Assembly (NCBI RefSeq): GCF_037265215.1 | Contig: NZ_CP147737.1 | Span: 3,938,001 to 4,002,000, forward strand | Direction of reading: 5' to 3' | Source: Xenorhabdus griffiniae | GTDB lineage: Bacteria; Pseudomonadota; Gammaproteobacteria; Enterobacterales; Enterobacteriaceae | DNA: 64,000 nucleotides | Shown here: piece by piece, positions 42,762-51,722 of the stretch | Numbering within the stretch: the first letter of the stretch is position 1 | Layout: each line of letters begins with the position of its first letter | The notes under the pieces: generated by a model | What the model saw: the letters and a program-made list of their open reading frames with translations, nothing else | Told to the model about the DNA's origin: nothing | The model's database searches: none | Translations under genes and position numbers: made by a program

Positions 42762-43609
42762 ATTTACCCCATTTAGCCCAGCGGTTATTTAATGTGCCGC
42801 TGGCAATTCATCCGCGCAAAGCTGAGGTGGTTATGGCCGCGCTGACAGACCGCTTTGGTATCACCCAGATTCAGGCTGGAATGGACTGGGATGATGAGGG
42901 CGATTCATTTTCCCGTCGTAGGCGTGATACGGGTTATGACGTTTTAGAGGGAATTGCCGTTATTCCAGTACAAGGAACGTTGGTGCAAAAACTCGGTACG
43001 CTGCGGCCATATAGTGGTATGACGGGCTATGACGGGATTCGTCAATCATTTTTGACAGCGCTCAATGACCCTGATGTGAATGGAATTTGTCTGGATATCG
43101 ATTCGCCCGGCGGCGAGGTTGCTGGTTGTTTTGATTTGGTCGACCTGATTTATCAGTCACGGGGTGAAAAACCGATTCATGCCATTTTGACGGAAAATGC
43201 CTACTCCGCTGCCTATGCCATCGCCAGTGCCGCGGATAAAATTACCGTGCCGCGCACCGGTGGTATGGGTTCAGTGGGAGTGATTGTGATCCATTGTGAC
43301 TGGTCACAGAAAATTAAACAGGACGGATTAACCGTCACGATAATTACCTATGGTGATCGTAAAGCCGAGAGCAACCCGTATGTAAAATTAAGTACGGAGG
43401 CGCAGCAGGCTATTCAATCGGATGTTGACACAATGGGAAAATTGTTTGTCAGCACCGTCGCTCGTAACCGCGGGATGACAGAAAAAACAATACGTGACAC
43501 ACAGGCCGCCTGCTATCTGGCGGCTGAGGGTGTTCAGCTGGGGTTGGCTGATGTTGTGGCTACACCTGATATCGCATTTCAAACACTAATGAAAGAATCT
43601 GGAGTTTAA
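42758..43609 (+). CDS. Capsid maturation protease (S49 / ClpP-like, gpC type)
   Basis: A 283-residue protein from ATG 42758, which overlaps the portal stop. GICLDIDSPGGEVAGCFDL and the catalytic-Ser region ENAYSAAYAIASAADKI with downstream Lys (S49 dyad) are visible. It cleaves scaffold and portal during head assembly. The scaffold is a separate gene here, not a nested C-terminal product. Confidence 0.92.
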   Translation: MNLPHLAQRLFNVPLAIHPRKAEVVMAALTDRFGITQIQAGMDWDDEGDSFSRRRRDTGYDVLEGIAVIPVQGTLVQKLGTLRPYSGMTGYDGIRQSFLTALNDPDVNGICLDIDSPGGEVAGCFDLVDLIYQSRGEKPIHAILTENAYSAAYAIASAADKITVPRTGGMGSVGVIVIHCDWSQKIKQDGLTVTIITYGDRKAESNPYVKLSTEAQQAIQSDVDTMGKLFVSTVARNRGMTEKTIRDTQAACYLAAEGVQLGLADVVATPDIAFQTLMKESGV

Positions 43610-43611
43610 CG

Positions 43612-44184
43612 ATGTTTAAATTTGCACATTTGTTAGGAACCAAAGCTCGTGCCACTGATGAGCGCGAGGAAGACGAAAAAGCACGCAAGGCAAAATCTCG
43701 CGCGGAAGAGGAAGAAGACGAGAAAGACGCCGAAGAAGATGATCCGGATGCAGAAGACGAAGATGATGAAAAGGAAGGCAAAAAGGCGAAAAAAGCGAAA
43801 AAGGCTGAGTCAGAAGACGATGACCCAGACGCGGAAGACGATGATGATGCCGATGCTGGCGAAAACGAGAACGTCAAAAAAGGCCGTCGCGCTGAGCGCA
43901 AACGCTGCGCCAGTATCTTTGGCAGCAAATATGCAGCAGGTCGCCCTGATATAGCAGCACATTTGGCGTTCAATACCAAAATGTCAGCGAGTGAGGCTAT
44001 CAGCACATTAAAAGCGGTGGGGGCAGTTCAGCCTGCACCTGCCAGAGTGTCACTGGACAGCAGAATGCGCACCGAACAACAGGTGCGATTGGGTCCCGAT
44101 GCTCAGCAGCCCGCGAAAGGCTCTGCGGCTGCACTGGCGCAGCAGATGACGGGTTTATACAACACCAATAGAGGAACAAAATAA
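43612..44184 (+). CDS. Head scaffold-like protein, highly charged
   Basis: A 190-residue protein. Residues 15-95 are almost only Asp/Glu/Lys/Ala (EEDDPDAEDEDDEKEGKKAK), then a basic helix (KGRRAERKRCASIFGSK) and a Gln/Ala-rich end. Such charged scaffolds lie between the protease and gpD in relatives. Low-complexity codon repeats (GAAGA) are evident in the DNA. Confidence 0.72.
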   Translation: MFKFAHLLGTKARATDEREEDEKARKAKSRAEEEEDEKDAEEDDPDAEDEDDEKEGKKAKKAKKAESEDDDPDAEDDDDADAGENENVKKGRRAERKRCASIFGSKYAAGRPDIAAHLAFNTKMSASEAISTLKAVGAVQPAPARVSLDSRMRTEQQVRLGPDAQQPAKGSAAALAQQMTGLYNTNRGTK

Positions 44185-44576
44185 TGGATCAATTTTCCAA
44201 TAACCCATTTCAACCGGGTGTCCGTCAGTCGGTTTATGTGCCTGACCAGCTCATTGCAGGGCAACTGCAATTAGTTACTGATACCGCGACCATTGCGAAA
44301 TCCGGCATTCTGAAGCGCGGTACGGTGCTGGGTCAAATCACCGCGACACGTGAGTATGTGTTCAGTAAAAAATCCGCAACAGATGGTAGTCAAATCCCAT
44401 GTGCCATTCTGGTAGATGATGTAGACACGACAGACGGTAGCGCTAGCGGTGGTGTTTATTTGATGGGTGAATTCAATCAGAACCGCATTATTTATGATGA
44501 GAGCTGGAAATTGCCCGAATTAACCACCGAACTCCGCAAACTCTCTATTTTCCTGCGCGACAGCGTAACCGCCTAA
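44184..44576 (+). CDS. Head decoration protein (gpD-like)
   Basis: A 130-residue protein with the gpD pattern: SGILKRGTVLGQITATREYV and PCAILVDDVDTTDGSASGGV. It trims the three-fold axes of the expanded head and stabilises it. One-base overlap with the scaffold gene; a 68-bp gap precedes the capsid gene. Confidence 0.92.
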   Translation: MDQFSNNPFQPGVRQSVYVPDQLIAGQLQLVTDTATIAKSGILKRGTVLGQITATREYVFSKKSATDGSQIPCAILVDDVDTTDGSASGGVYLMGEFNQNRIIYDESWKLPELTTELRKLSIFLRDSVTA

Positions 44577-44644
44577 TTTAATTCCAACAGACGTCCTGAT
44601 GCGGTCACCGTAGGCACTGTGACGTCTATTTAACGAGAGAATGT

Positions 44645-45691
44645 ATGAATATTTACGATACCAACGTTTTAATTCAGGTTGTCCCTAACCTGATAACCAG
44701 TCAGAACTGGTTGCTGGATAAATTTTTCCCGAACGTAGTAGAGTCCGACACCGAAGAAGTGGCGATTGATGTGGATGTCGGCCTGCGCCGTATGGCCCCG
44801 TTTGTTTCCCCGCTGGTGCAGGGTAAATTGGTTGAATCCCGTAAATTCCAGACCAACACGTTCAGGCCTGCCTATATCAAAGACAAGAGGGCGCCAGATT
44901 TGCGTAAACCGATTCGTCGACAAATTGGTGAGCGTATTGGCGGTCAATATACCGCCGCTGAGCGTGAGATGTTAAATATCCAATTTGAGTTAGCCGACCA
45001 GATCGACATGATTAACCGCCGTCTGGAGTGGATGGCAGCCAGCGCACTGACAACCGGCACTATCACCGTTTCAGGCGAAGGGTATGAAACGAAGATTGTC
45101 AATTTCGGTCGCTCCGCCGAATTGACTGTCACTCTGAGCGGGAGTGATAAATGGCCAACACGGGTAGATGCAGGCAAAACCAACAGCCAGCCAACGCAGG
45201 ATATTGAGGAGTGGTCGCAGCGCATTCTGGAAAATTCTGGTGCCGTTCCTACTGATTTGGTATTTACCACTAAATCGTGGAATGCATTTCGTCTGGACAC
45301 CACAGTCGAAGATAACGCCATCACGTTCCCAGCTCTCAACCCCTACGGTAACCAGATTAACCCGGGTACGCAGGTGCAGAAAGGCGCCGTCTATAAGGGG
45401 CGTTGGGGGCAGCTTGATTTGTGGGTGTATAACGACTGGTTTATTGACCCTGTGGATGGCAAAAAGAAGCCCATGCTACCGGATGGCACGGTCATTATGT
45501 CTAGCGCGGATTTGATGGGGACGCGGGTATTTGGTGCGATACTCGATCCTGCATTTAATTACGGCCCAATGGCGTATGCGCCTAAATCGTGGTTACAGGA
45601 AGATCCTGCGCAGCGTTTTCTGATGGTGCAGTCTGCGCCGCTGGTTATTCCTAGCCGTGTTAATGCGGCATTATGCGCAACGGTGGTGTGA
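44645..45691 (+). CDS. Major capsid protein (gpE family)
   Basis: A 348-residue protein: WLLDKFFPNVVESDTEEVAI, PFVSPLVQGKLVESRKFQTN and GRWGQLDLWVYNDWFIDPVD are characteristic of the lambda E type HK97-fold capsid. The length is normal (lambda 341). Confidence 0.97.
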   Translation: MNIYDTNVLIQVVPNLITSQNWLLDKFFPNVVESDTEEVAIDVDVGLRRMAPFVSPLVQGKLVESRKFQTNTFRPAYIKDKRAPDLRKPIRRQIGERIGGQYTAAEREMLNIQFELADQIDMINRRLEWMAASALTTGTITVSGEGYETKIVNFGRSAELTVTLSGSDKWPTRVDAGKTNSQPTQDIEEWSQRILENSGAVPTDLVFTTKSWNAFRLDTTVEDNAITFPALNPYGNQINPGTQVQKGAVYKGRWGQLDLWVYNDWFIDPVDGKKKPMLPDGTVIMSSADLMGTRVFGAILDPAFNYGPMAYAPKSWLQEDPAQRFLMVQSAPLVIPSRVNAALCATVV

Positions 45692-45692
45692 G

Positions 45693-46019
45693 ATGGCGAA
45701 AAAAACTCAGTCGGGCGCTCAGACAGACGATTTGGGCGGATTACCGCCTGAATTGCAGACAGACCCGATTCAACATTCCGCCCAGCCAGCGGTTCAACCT
45801 GAGACAGAATCTATCAAATTAGATGATGACGACGAGCCAGCCTCTGAATTTGTCGTTGTTAACGGTCGAACTGTCCGGCATAACGGGATCGATTACCCTG
45901 AGAACACGTTGATTGAAGTCTACGGTGAGGATGCTAACCGATTGATTCAGTTGGGCGTTATCGTGAAATTGGATGACCTGAAATCACAGTTATTATCCAA
46001 CAATCAACAGGGGGCGTAA
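45693..46019 (+). CDS. Small head protein (gpFI position), 108 aa
   Basis: From ATG 45693. A Gln/Pro/acidic N-terminus (PIQHSAQPAVQPETESIKLD) and a C-terminal small domain (VVVNGRTVRHNGIDYPENTL). Position between capsid and gpFII suits a gpFI-like packaging accessory, but sequence similarity to gpFI is not evident. Confidence 0.6.
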   Translation: MAKKTQSGAQTDDLGGLPPELQTDPIQHSAQPAVQPETESIKLDDDDEPASEFVVVNGRTVRHNGIDYPENTLIEVYGEDANRLIQLGVIVKLDDLKSQLLSNNQQGA

Positions 46020-46354
46020 TGCCAATCGACTGGGATAAACATTTGCTCGCACCGCTGCATAAACAATTTGCCGAGCGTGTGAACTGGCGACCTCAATCTG
46101 GCGAACCTTACGACATTATGGGCGTGTTTGATCGCGCCTATACTCAGCAGGTGGAATCGCTGGACGGGGACAGCAGTATCAATACCACCAAACCCCTGTT
46201 AGGTGTTCGTGATGCGATATTCAAATCCCCGCCTCAACAGCATGACCGTGTGTTTGTGTACAGCATCAATGCTGAATTTACCGTGAGTGACGTGCAACCT
46301 GATAGTCACGGTGGAACACATTTGCAACTCAACAGGGTTAAACGTAAACAATGA
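46019..46354 (+). CDS. Head-tail joining protein (gpFII-like)
   Basis: A 111-residue protein: MPIDWDKHLLAPLHKQFAER, YDIMGVFDRAYTQQ, then KSPPQQHDRVFVYSINAEFT, matching the gpFII family of neck proteins. It completes the head so that the tail can join. Confidence 0.85.
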   Translation: MPIDWDKHLLAPLHKQFAERVNWRPQSGEPYDIMGVFDRAYTQQVESLDGDSSINTTKPLLGVRDAIFKSPPQQHDRVFVYSINAEFTVSDVQPDSHGGTHLQLNRVKRKQ

Positions 46355-46890
46355 ACGCATCAACTATACGTAATTTGGTCGTTTTGGCACTCATCGGTAA
46401 AACGGATGCGAAATCCCGTGTTTATTCCCCGCGCGACTGGTCAACGCGGGGGCGTGACTATCCGTGTATATTGGTGCAAACGCCGTTTGATCATAAAAAA
46501 TCGCTGGGCCGTAATATTCCGCAGTTTAATACCGTAACCACCGTCAGGGTCACAGGCAGAATAGAGGAATTTGACGACGATACTGATAGCGGTGCGGAAC
46601 AGGCAGAACTGGCACTGGAGGCATTGCGGGAGCAAATCGAGCGGGCGGTAATCAACAGCTATGACCTGACAAAAGAAGTCCAACAGTTTGCTGAAATTCG
46701 GTCACAAATTGATATCGATGCCAGTGGCGAGGGACATTTTGCGCAGCTCCTGATGGACATTGATATCGAATACTATCAGGGACCGGAGGATTTTTACCCC
46801 ATTGAGGCAAATCCGCTGGCGAGCATAGACATCACTGTCGCTATGCCTGAGCACACACCAGAACCCCATATTCATATTAATCTGGAGTAA
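46351..46890 (+). CDS. Tail terminator/completion-like protein, 179 aa
   Basis: MNASTIRNLVVLALIGKTDA and SRVYSPRDWSTRGRDYPCIL, then a beta-rich core with EQAELALEALREQIERAVIN. The fold style is that of tail-terminator proteins capping the tube/sheath. It overlaps gpFII by 4 nt and precedes the tail genes. Confidence 0.68.
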   Translation: MNASTIRNLVVLALIGKTDAKSRVYSPRDWSTRGRDYPCILVQTPFDHKKSLGRNIPQFNTVTTVRVTGRIEEFDDDTDSGAEQAELALEALREQIERAVINSYDLTKEVQQFAEIRSQIDIDASGEGHFAQLLMDIDIEYYQGPEDFYPIEANPLASIDITVAMPEHTPEPHIHINLE

Positions 46891-46894
46891 TTCC

Positions 46895-47083
46895 ATGCTT
46901 GTAAAACCCGTTGCTGGGCGGCGTGTTCGCTGCCCGGTCAGGGGCGAGTTTTTGCCCGAATCCGGTGCAGATGTGCCGGATAATTTGTTTTGGCATCGCC
47001 GATTAAGAGATGGCGACGTCGAAATTTATCAGATGGTTGCTGAAACCAAAGTTGCCAAAAAAGGCACTCAGGAGACTGAATAA
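46895..47083 (+). CDS. DUF2635 protein, 62 aa
   Basis: MLVKPVAGRRVRCPVRGEFL and a W-H-R-R-L-x-D-G-D-V segment are the DUF2635 pattern, a small protein found just before the sheath gene in Mu-like phages. One-base overlap with the sheath gene. Function unknown. Confidence 0.85.
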   Translation: MLVKPVAGRRVRCPVRGEFLPESGADVPDNLFWHRRLRDGDVEIYQMVAETKVAKKGTQETE

Positions 47084-48573
47084 TGGCAATTCCTTTTTCC
47101 CGAATTCCCAATAACCTCAGAACGCCACTGTTTTTTGTGGAATTCGATAACTCGATGGCGAATAGTGCCACAGCAACCCAGCGCTCGCTCATTATCGGGC
47201 AAATGCTGGATAATGCGGCGGCAACGCCAGATATTCCGGTACGTATTTCCTCCGCAGAACAGGCTGCCTCACAGTGTGGTCACGGCTCATTACTGCATGG
47301 TATGACCGCCGCGTATCTGGCAAACGATCAGGCCGCGGAGTTGTGGGTGCTGCCCCTGAAAGACGGCGATAATTTGCTGTCTGCCAGAGGGTCGATTGAG
47401 ATCACCTCCCAGTCAACCCATGCGGGCGTGATTTCACTGTATATAGCCGGACAGCGTGTGCAGGTCACGGTCATGGCAACGGATAAAATGCCGCAGATCG
47501 CCGAGTCTCTGGCTACCGCAATTAACCGTAAAATTGCTCTGCCAGTGACCGCAACCGCGGCCAATAACACGGTCACATTGACCGCGAAAAACAAAGGCGT
47601 ACACGGTAACGGCATGGATATCAGCCTTAATTATCGGGGGCAGGCAGGCGGTGAGGAAACTCCAGTAGGTATGGCGTTACGTATCACCCCAATGGCAGGC
47701 GGTGCGGGCGCCCCAGAGTTGAAAAATGGACTGGCTAACCTCAGCGATCGGGCGTTTGATTTTATCGTCAACCCGTATACTGATACGACGTCACTCGATG
47801 AACTCAAATCATTTTTATCCGATACCGGTGGGCGTTGGTCATGGGAAAATCAACTCTACGGCCATTCATTCAGTGCAGTGAGTGGCACCTACGGGGAACT
47901 GGCAGATACTGGTGAACGCCGGAATAACCAGCACGAATCGCTGCTGGGGGTCACCAAATCCCCATCCCCCAATTACATTTGGGCGGCGGCAATCGCTGGC
48001 GCAACAGCACCGAGTTTGCGTAATGACCCCGGCAGGCCGCTGCAAACATTGCCTGTCATGGGTGTATTGCCTCCCGCAGCAGAAAATCAGCTCGACCTGA
48101 TTGATCGCAATAACCTGCTGCACAGTGGGATTTCGACGTTTACGGTGGCTGATGATGGCACGGTACAGATAGAAAACGTAATCAGCACCTACCAGAAAAA
48201 CCCCTACGGCGACAATGACGACAGCTATTTGCAGATAGAAACGTTGTTTTTGCTGATGTTCGTCTCGCGCTATATCCGCACGCAAATTACGTCAAAATTT
48301 GGGCGAATGAAACTGGCAAAAGACGGCACCCGTTTTGCACCCGGTTCTGCCATCGTCACGCCTAATATTGTCCGAGCGGAACTCATCGCTCAGTACCGGA
48401 CACTGGAATATAACGGCTATGTGCAGGACGCTAAATCATTTGCAGACGGACTGCGAGTCGAGGTGAACGCACACAACCCGAACCGTCTGGATGTCCTCTG
48501 GACAGGCACCTTGATCAACCAGTTGAGAGTGTTCGCACTGCTCAATCAATTCCGTCTGCAACCGACGTCATGA
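47083..48573 (+). CDS. Contractile tail sheath protein (Mu gpL-like)
   Basis: A 496-residue protein: SRIPNNLRTPLFFVEFDNSM opening, GVHGNGMDISLNYRGQAGGE, and a C-terminal part with FGRMKLAKDGTRFAPGSAIV and VRAELIAQYRTLEYNGYVQD. Mu-type sheath size. Its presence shows that the particle is a myovirus. Confidence 0.94.
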   Translation: MAIPFSRIPNNLRTPLFFVEFDNSMANSATATQRSLIIGQMLDNAAATPDIPVRISSAEQAASQCGHGSLLHGMTAAYLANDQAAELWVLPLKDGDNLLSARGSIEITSQSTHAGVISLYIAGQRVQVTVMATDKMPQIAESLATAINRKIALPVTATAANNTVTLTAKNKGVHGNGMDISLNYRGQAGGEETPVGMALRITPMAGGAGAPELKNGLANLSDRAFDFIVNPYTDTTSLDELKSFLSDTGGRWSWENQLYGHSFSAVSGTYGELADTGERRNNQHESLLGVTKSPSPNYIWAAAIAGATAPSLRNDPGRPLQTLPVMGVLPPAAENQLDLIDRNNLLHSGISTFTVADDGTVQIENVISTYQKNPYGDNDDSYLQIETLFLLMFVSRYIRTQITSKFGRMKLAKDGTRFAPGSAIVTPNIVRAELIAQYRTLEYNGYVQDAKSFADGLRVEVNAHNPNRLDVLWTGTLINQLRVFALLNQFRLQPTS

Positions 48574-48580
48574 GGTAACT

Positions 48581-48949
48581 ATGGGAAATACAAGTAGAAG
48601 GTTGGCGGGTACAGCCTACGTCACGGTAGATGGTATGTCCATTATGGTTGTGGGGGATTTTACCTACAGCCCCTCAACCGTCACCCGCGAGACATTAACC
48701 GGCATGGATTCTGTGCATGGGTATAAAGAAAAACCCAACGTGCCGTATATTTCCTGCCGGGTACGTGACAGTGGTGGGACCACGGTCGCAGATTTTAACA
48801 ACCAGACCAATGCCACCATTGTGGCAGAGCTGGGGAATGGCAAAACCATCATCGGTGAAGGCATGTGGACGGTGAACACGCAGGAAGTGCGCAGCGAAGA
48901 TGCGGAGTTCGAGGTTCGTTGGGAAGGTGTCTCGGTGACTGAAAACTAG
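48581..48949 (+). CDS. Tail tube protein (Mu gpM-like)
   Basis: A 122-residue beta-rich protein: AGTAYVTVDGMSIMVVGDFT, VTRETLTGMDSVHGYKEKPN, GKTIIGEGMWTVNTQEVRSE. It forms the inner tube, located between sheath and chaperone as in Mu. Confidence 0.92.
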   Translation: MGNTSRRLAGTAYVTVDGMSIMVVGDFTYSPSTVTRETLTGMDSVHGYKEKPNVPYISCRVRDSGGTTVADFNNQTNATIVAELGNGKTIIGEGMWTVNTQEVRSEDAEFEVRWEGVSVTEN

Positions 48950-48957
48950 GAGTTAAC

Positions 48958-49251
48958 GTGGAAAAGACAAAAATTATACGGTTAGATACGCCAATTGAAA
49001 GTAACGGTGGCAAAGAGGTTTATCAGGAGATCCATCTTCGGGAGCCTGCATTGATTGAGGTTGAGCAGTTTTATGAGGCCCAGAGTAAAAACGCTCACAG
49101 TATATTGCCCGCAATGCGACTGTTAATTGCGTTAGTATCGGGTGTGCCTGAATCGGTGTTGAAAAAAATGGCAATCAGCGATTTTAACGTTTGTAGGGAG
49201 TTTTTGACGGGTTTTTTAGTCTACACACCCTCCGAGGTTGGCAACAACTAG
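48958..49251 (+). CDS. Tail assembly chaperone, short form
   Basis: A 97-residue protein (GTG start): MEKTKIIRLDTPIESNGGKE and LREPALIEVEQFYEAQSKNA, the Mu gp41/GpE-type chaperone. Nineteen codons before its stop the mRNA contains a slippery run, so a longer form is also made (see 48958-49376). Confidence 0.88.
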   Translation: MEKTKIIRLDTPIESNGGKEVYQEIHLREPALIEVEQFYEAQSKNAHSILPAMRLLIALVSGVPESVLKKMAISDFNVCREFLTGFLVYTPSEVGNN

Positions 49252-49376
49252 CGGCGGATGTCACCTATTTTTACCGCTGGGGGCCACAGGATGCGTGGCT
49301 CCTGAGTCGGTCGCGGCTGAATTGGTGGGTTGAACAGGCTGAACGGATCAATAAAACGAGGTCGGGTAATGGGTAA
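48958..49376 (+). CDS. Tail assembly chaperone, -1 frameshift form
   Basis: A -1 slip at 49212-49218 joins the first 87 codons to a downstream frame of 52 residues (LRGWQQLAADVTYFYRWGPQ, then DAWLLSRSRLNWWVEQAERI). This frame has no start of its own and carries the W-G-P-x-D / L-x-W-W-x-E-Q-A signature of the G-T type extension. The fused product of about 139 residues would coat the tape measure during tube assembly. The stop overlaps the tape-measure start by 8 nt. Confidence 0.85.
49209..49218 (+). promoter_or_regulatory. Programmed -1 frameshift site
   Basis: GGGTTTTTTA, in frame G-GGT-TTT-TTA, contains the slippery heptamers G GGT TTT and T TTT TTA. The second is the strongest class of -1 site. 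The downstream -1 frame is intact and conserved in style. Confidence 0.88.
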
Positions 49377-51387
49377 TGTATTTGATTTTCAAATGAATGC
49401 GGATGAAAACGTCACCAGAGCGATTTCTGAAATGGAGGCCAAACTAAAGCAGCTGAACCCATTGCTGAATTCAACCCGCGATGGATTGCGACTCGGCGGT
49501 AGTGAAACGCTGGAAAACACTAGTTCATTGAGCAACAAATTACGGGATATGTCACGCCATGCACAGGATAATGTGCAAAATATCGGTGATATGATCCCGC
49601 CGCTCAAGATGTTTGGGGAGTTATCGGGTAAATATCTGGATAAGGGATTAAAGTTGGGAGGTATTGGTGCTATCGGTTACGGTATCACCAAAATGGGGCA
49701 AAAGCTCAATGAACAGAGTAAAGATGCATATAACCTGAATGTCATGGCAAAAAACAACAATATGACCCCAGAGGAGTTTTCCCGATTATCCGGTGCGATG
49801 GTGATATTAGGTGCTGATGCGGATAAAGCCCGCGAGTCAGTCGATGGGTTATATAAAATCTTCAATGACCCACTCTGGTCTAGGAATGATGCAGCGTTAG
49901 CCCAATTAAATGAAATGGGCGTGTCTATTATTCGTAAAGACGATGGCACTGCCGATGTTACCAGGACAATGGAAGAACTAGCGAAGGTGTTTCCGACCTA
50001 TTCTTCAGCCAAACAAAAAACCATTGCGGATTTTTTGGGTTTAGATGCGAATACACTGGCATTATTGCGTGAAGGCGCAAAATATAAGCAGTTATTAGCT
50101 AAATCAGACGCGCTAGGATTAACGGTTCCTAATGAGTTAAACCAGAAGCTCACTGAGTTAAATGGCACAATTAGCAGCTTGAATGCCTCATGGGAAGGGT
50201 TTAAGCAACGTGTCAGTAATTCAGTCACGGATTTTGCCCTGTCCGATGATTCAATTAATGATGGCCTTGACGGTATCAGTCAGGTCTTTGAGCATAATGA
50301 CCGATTCGCCTACATGAAAGCACTGGGGGTGACACGGGGCAAGGAGGCGGATCAGTTACGCGAGGTGAAAGATAAGCCCGAATTCTATGATTCGTTGACT
50401 TGGGACGAAAAAACAGCAGTTAATTTAGGAATGATGACTGATGGTGTCAGGGGAAAATATCAGCAGTGGCAGCTTAAATATGGTGATAAAAAAATCGAAT
50501 CGCCCCAAGTGCCTGAGCAAAAAACCGTTGAGCAGCAAAAGCATTATAAGGATATTTATAAAATGGCTGACTATTCTAACGGTGTGAATGTATTAGGCAA
50601 ACAGCCTCGAGGCATTCGCAATAACAATCCGTTAAATATTGAATTTGCAAAGCAGAAAGGCGCGACGGTAGAGGATCACCCAGACAAACGGTTTGCTAAA
50701 TTCAACTCACCTTACACTGGGCTGGAACGTACCGCTTGGCAGCTACGTCGATATTTCAATGGATTAACTGATGGGATCAAGCGCCAATCAGTTGAAGCAA
50801 TAGTTGGAAAATGGGCACCTCCAGGCAGCACCGATAAAAATAGAACCGAGGCCTATATCCAACGAGTATCAAATATGATGGGGGTTAACAGAAGTGAGCG
50901 ATTGGATTTAAACAATCATGATGTCATGTATGCGTTAATGAAATCGATGGGAATAGTGGAAAGTAAATCTTTTCCTTATGATAAAGATTTAGTTATGTCT
51001 GCTATCACAGGTGCTCCTGTATTAGCTCAGGCCTCAGAACCGGTTAAAGCACCAGTGCTAGCGCAAGCGCCAATTATCACACCACCCCAACTACCCGTTC
51101 AAAGTGAAGAGCCAAACATTAACGCTAATGCTGCCAATCACGAGGAGAAGAAAACACCGTCACTGTACGACAAGCAAAAGCAACAGTTTATATCGCTTTA
51201 TGATCCACAAAGGGAGGTTGATGCAGGTGCTGAAATGACGAAATATTTTGCAAAAGCATTTCAGGAAGCGATAGGCGAAAATCCGCTTAAGCTTGAGATT
51301 ACTTTGGTCAATGACAAAACGGGAGAACGGCAAAAATTCCTGTCTAATTCTGCCGGAAAAGTTACAACGTCGATGATATATTCTTAA
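49369..51387 (+). CDS. Tape measure protein with internal lytic domain
   Basis: A 672-residue protein from ATG 49369 (MGNVFDFQMNADENVTRAIS). The N-terminal half is helical (AISEMEAKLKQLNPLLNSTR; NMTPEEFSRLSGAMVILGAD), as in short Mu-like tape measures. Residues about 412-540 hold a RGIRNNNPLNI-type domain with FNSPYTGLERTAWQLRRYFN, the same family as the endolysin of this prophage, so it probably opens peptidoglycan during DNA entry. It ends KVTTSMIYS. Confidence 0.88.
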   Translation: MGNVFDFQMNADENVTRAISEMEAKLKQLNPLLNSTRDGLRLGGSETLENTSSLSNKLRDMSRHAQDNVQNIGDMIPPLKMFGELSGKYLDKGLKLGGIGAIGYGITKMGQKLNEQSKDAYNLNVMAKNNNMTPEEFSRLSGAMVILGADADKARESVDGLYKIFNDPLWSRNDAALAQLNEMGVSIIRKDDGTADVTRTMEELAKVFPTYSSAKQKTIADFLGLDANTLALLREGAKYKQLLAKSDALGLTVPNELNQKLTELNGTISSLNASWEGFKQRVSNSVTDFALSDDSINDGLDGISQVFEHNDRFAYMKALGVTRGKEADQLREVKDKPEFYDSLTWDEKTAVNLGMMTDGVRGKYQQWQLKYGDKKIESPQVPEQKTVEQQKHYKDIYKMADYSNGVNVLGKQPRGIRNNNPLNIEFAKQKGATVEDHPDKRFAKFNSPYTGLERTAWQLRRYFNGLTDGIKRQSVEAIVGKWAPPGSTDKNRTEAYIQRVSNMMGVNRSERLDLNNHDVMYALMKSMGIVESKSFPYDKDLVMSAITGAPVLAQASEPVKAPVLAQAPIITPPQLPVQSEEPNINANAANHEEKKTPSLYDKQKQQFISLYDPQREVDAGAEMTKYFAKAFQEAIGENPLKLEITLVNDKTGERQKFLSNSAGKVTTSMIYS

Positions 51388-51397
51388 GGAGATTGAC

Positions 51398-51607
51398 ATG
51401 TCGTCCACAATAGAAAAGAGATTCGATATTGGATGTAATTTCTGCGGCAAAATAAACGATGGTACTCATAAGTTCGTTGCGGGTTCGTATGGATATATCT
51501 GTTCACCCTGTATCACACAGTGTGTGAACATCCTTGCATCAGTCGCTGATGGTTCGACCTCTTACACCTTAAAGGGTGAGGAAAAGACTGGCAGCTACAA
51601 AAGTTAA
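51398..51607 (+). CDS. ClpX zinc-finger-like small protein, 69 aa
   Basis: IGCNFCGKINDGTHKFVAGS and YGYICSPCITQCVNILASVA reproduce the ClpX-type C4 zinc domain (CX2C, AGxxxYIC, CX2C and a helix), with no ATPase part. AAGGAGATTGAC is a very good ribosome site. It is inserted directly after the tape measure. ClpX uses this domain to bind substrates and adaptors, so the phage protein could compete for them or act as an adaptor; no experiment known to me shows this. Confidence 0.68.
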   Translation: MSSTIEKRFDIGCNFCGKINDGTHKFVAGSYGYICSPCITQCVNILASVADGSTSYTLKGEEKTGSYKS

Positions 51608-51611
51608 ATAA

Positions 51612-51650
51612 ACTGCAGGTAAAGTCACAACTTCCATGCGTTATCCTTGA
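51612..51650 (+). pseudogene. Leftover copy of the tape-measure 3' end
   Basis: ACTGCAGGTAAAGTCACAAC onward encodes T-A-G-K-V-T-T-S-M-R-Y-P-stop, nearly the same as the real tape-measure end S-A-G-K-V-T-T-S-M-I-Y-S-stop 230 bp upstream. It marks where the original gene ended before the ClpX-like gene came in together with a replacement 3' end. Confidence 0.7.
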
Positions 51651-51722
51651 AGATGGCTTATATTTTATTCAGTAATGGTGGCTTTAGCATTCATGAATGA
51701 AATATGAGGCAGGTAGATAACA

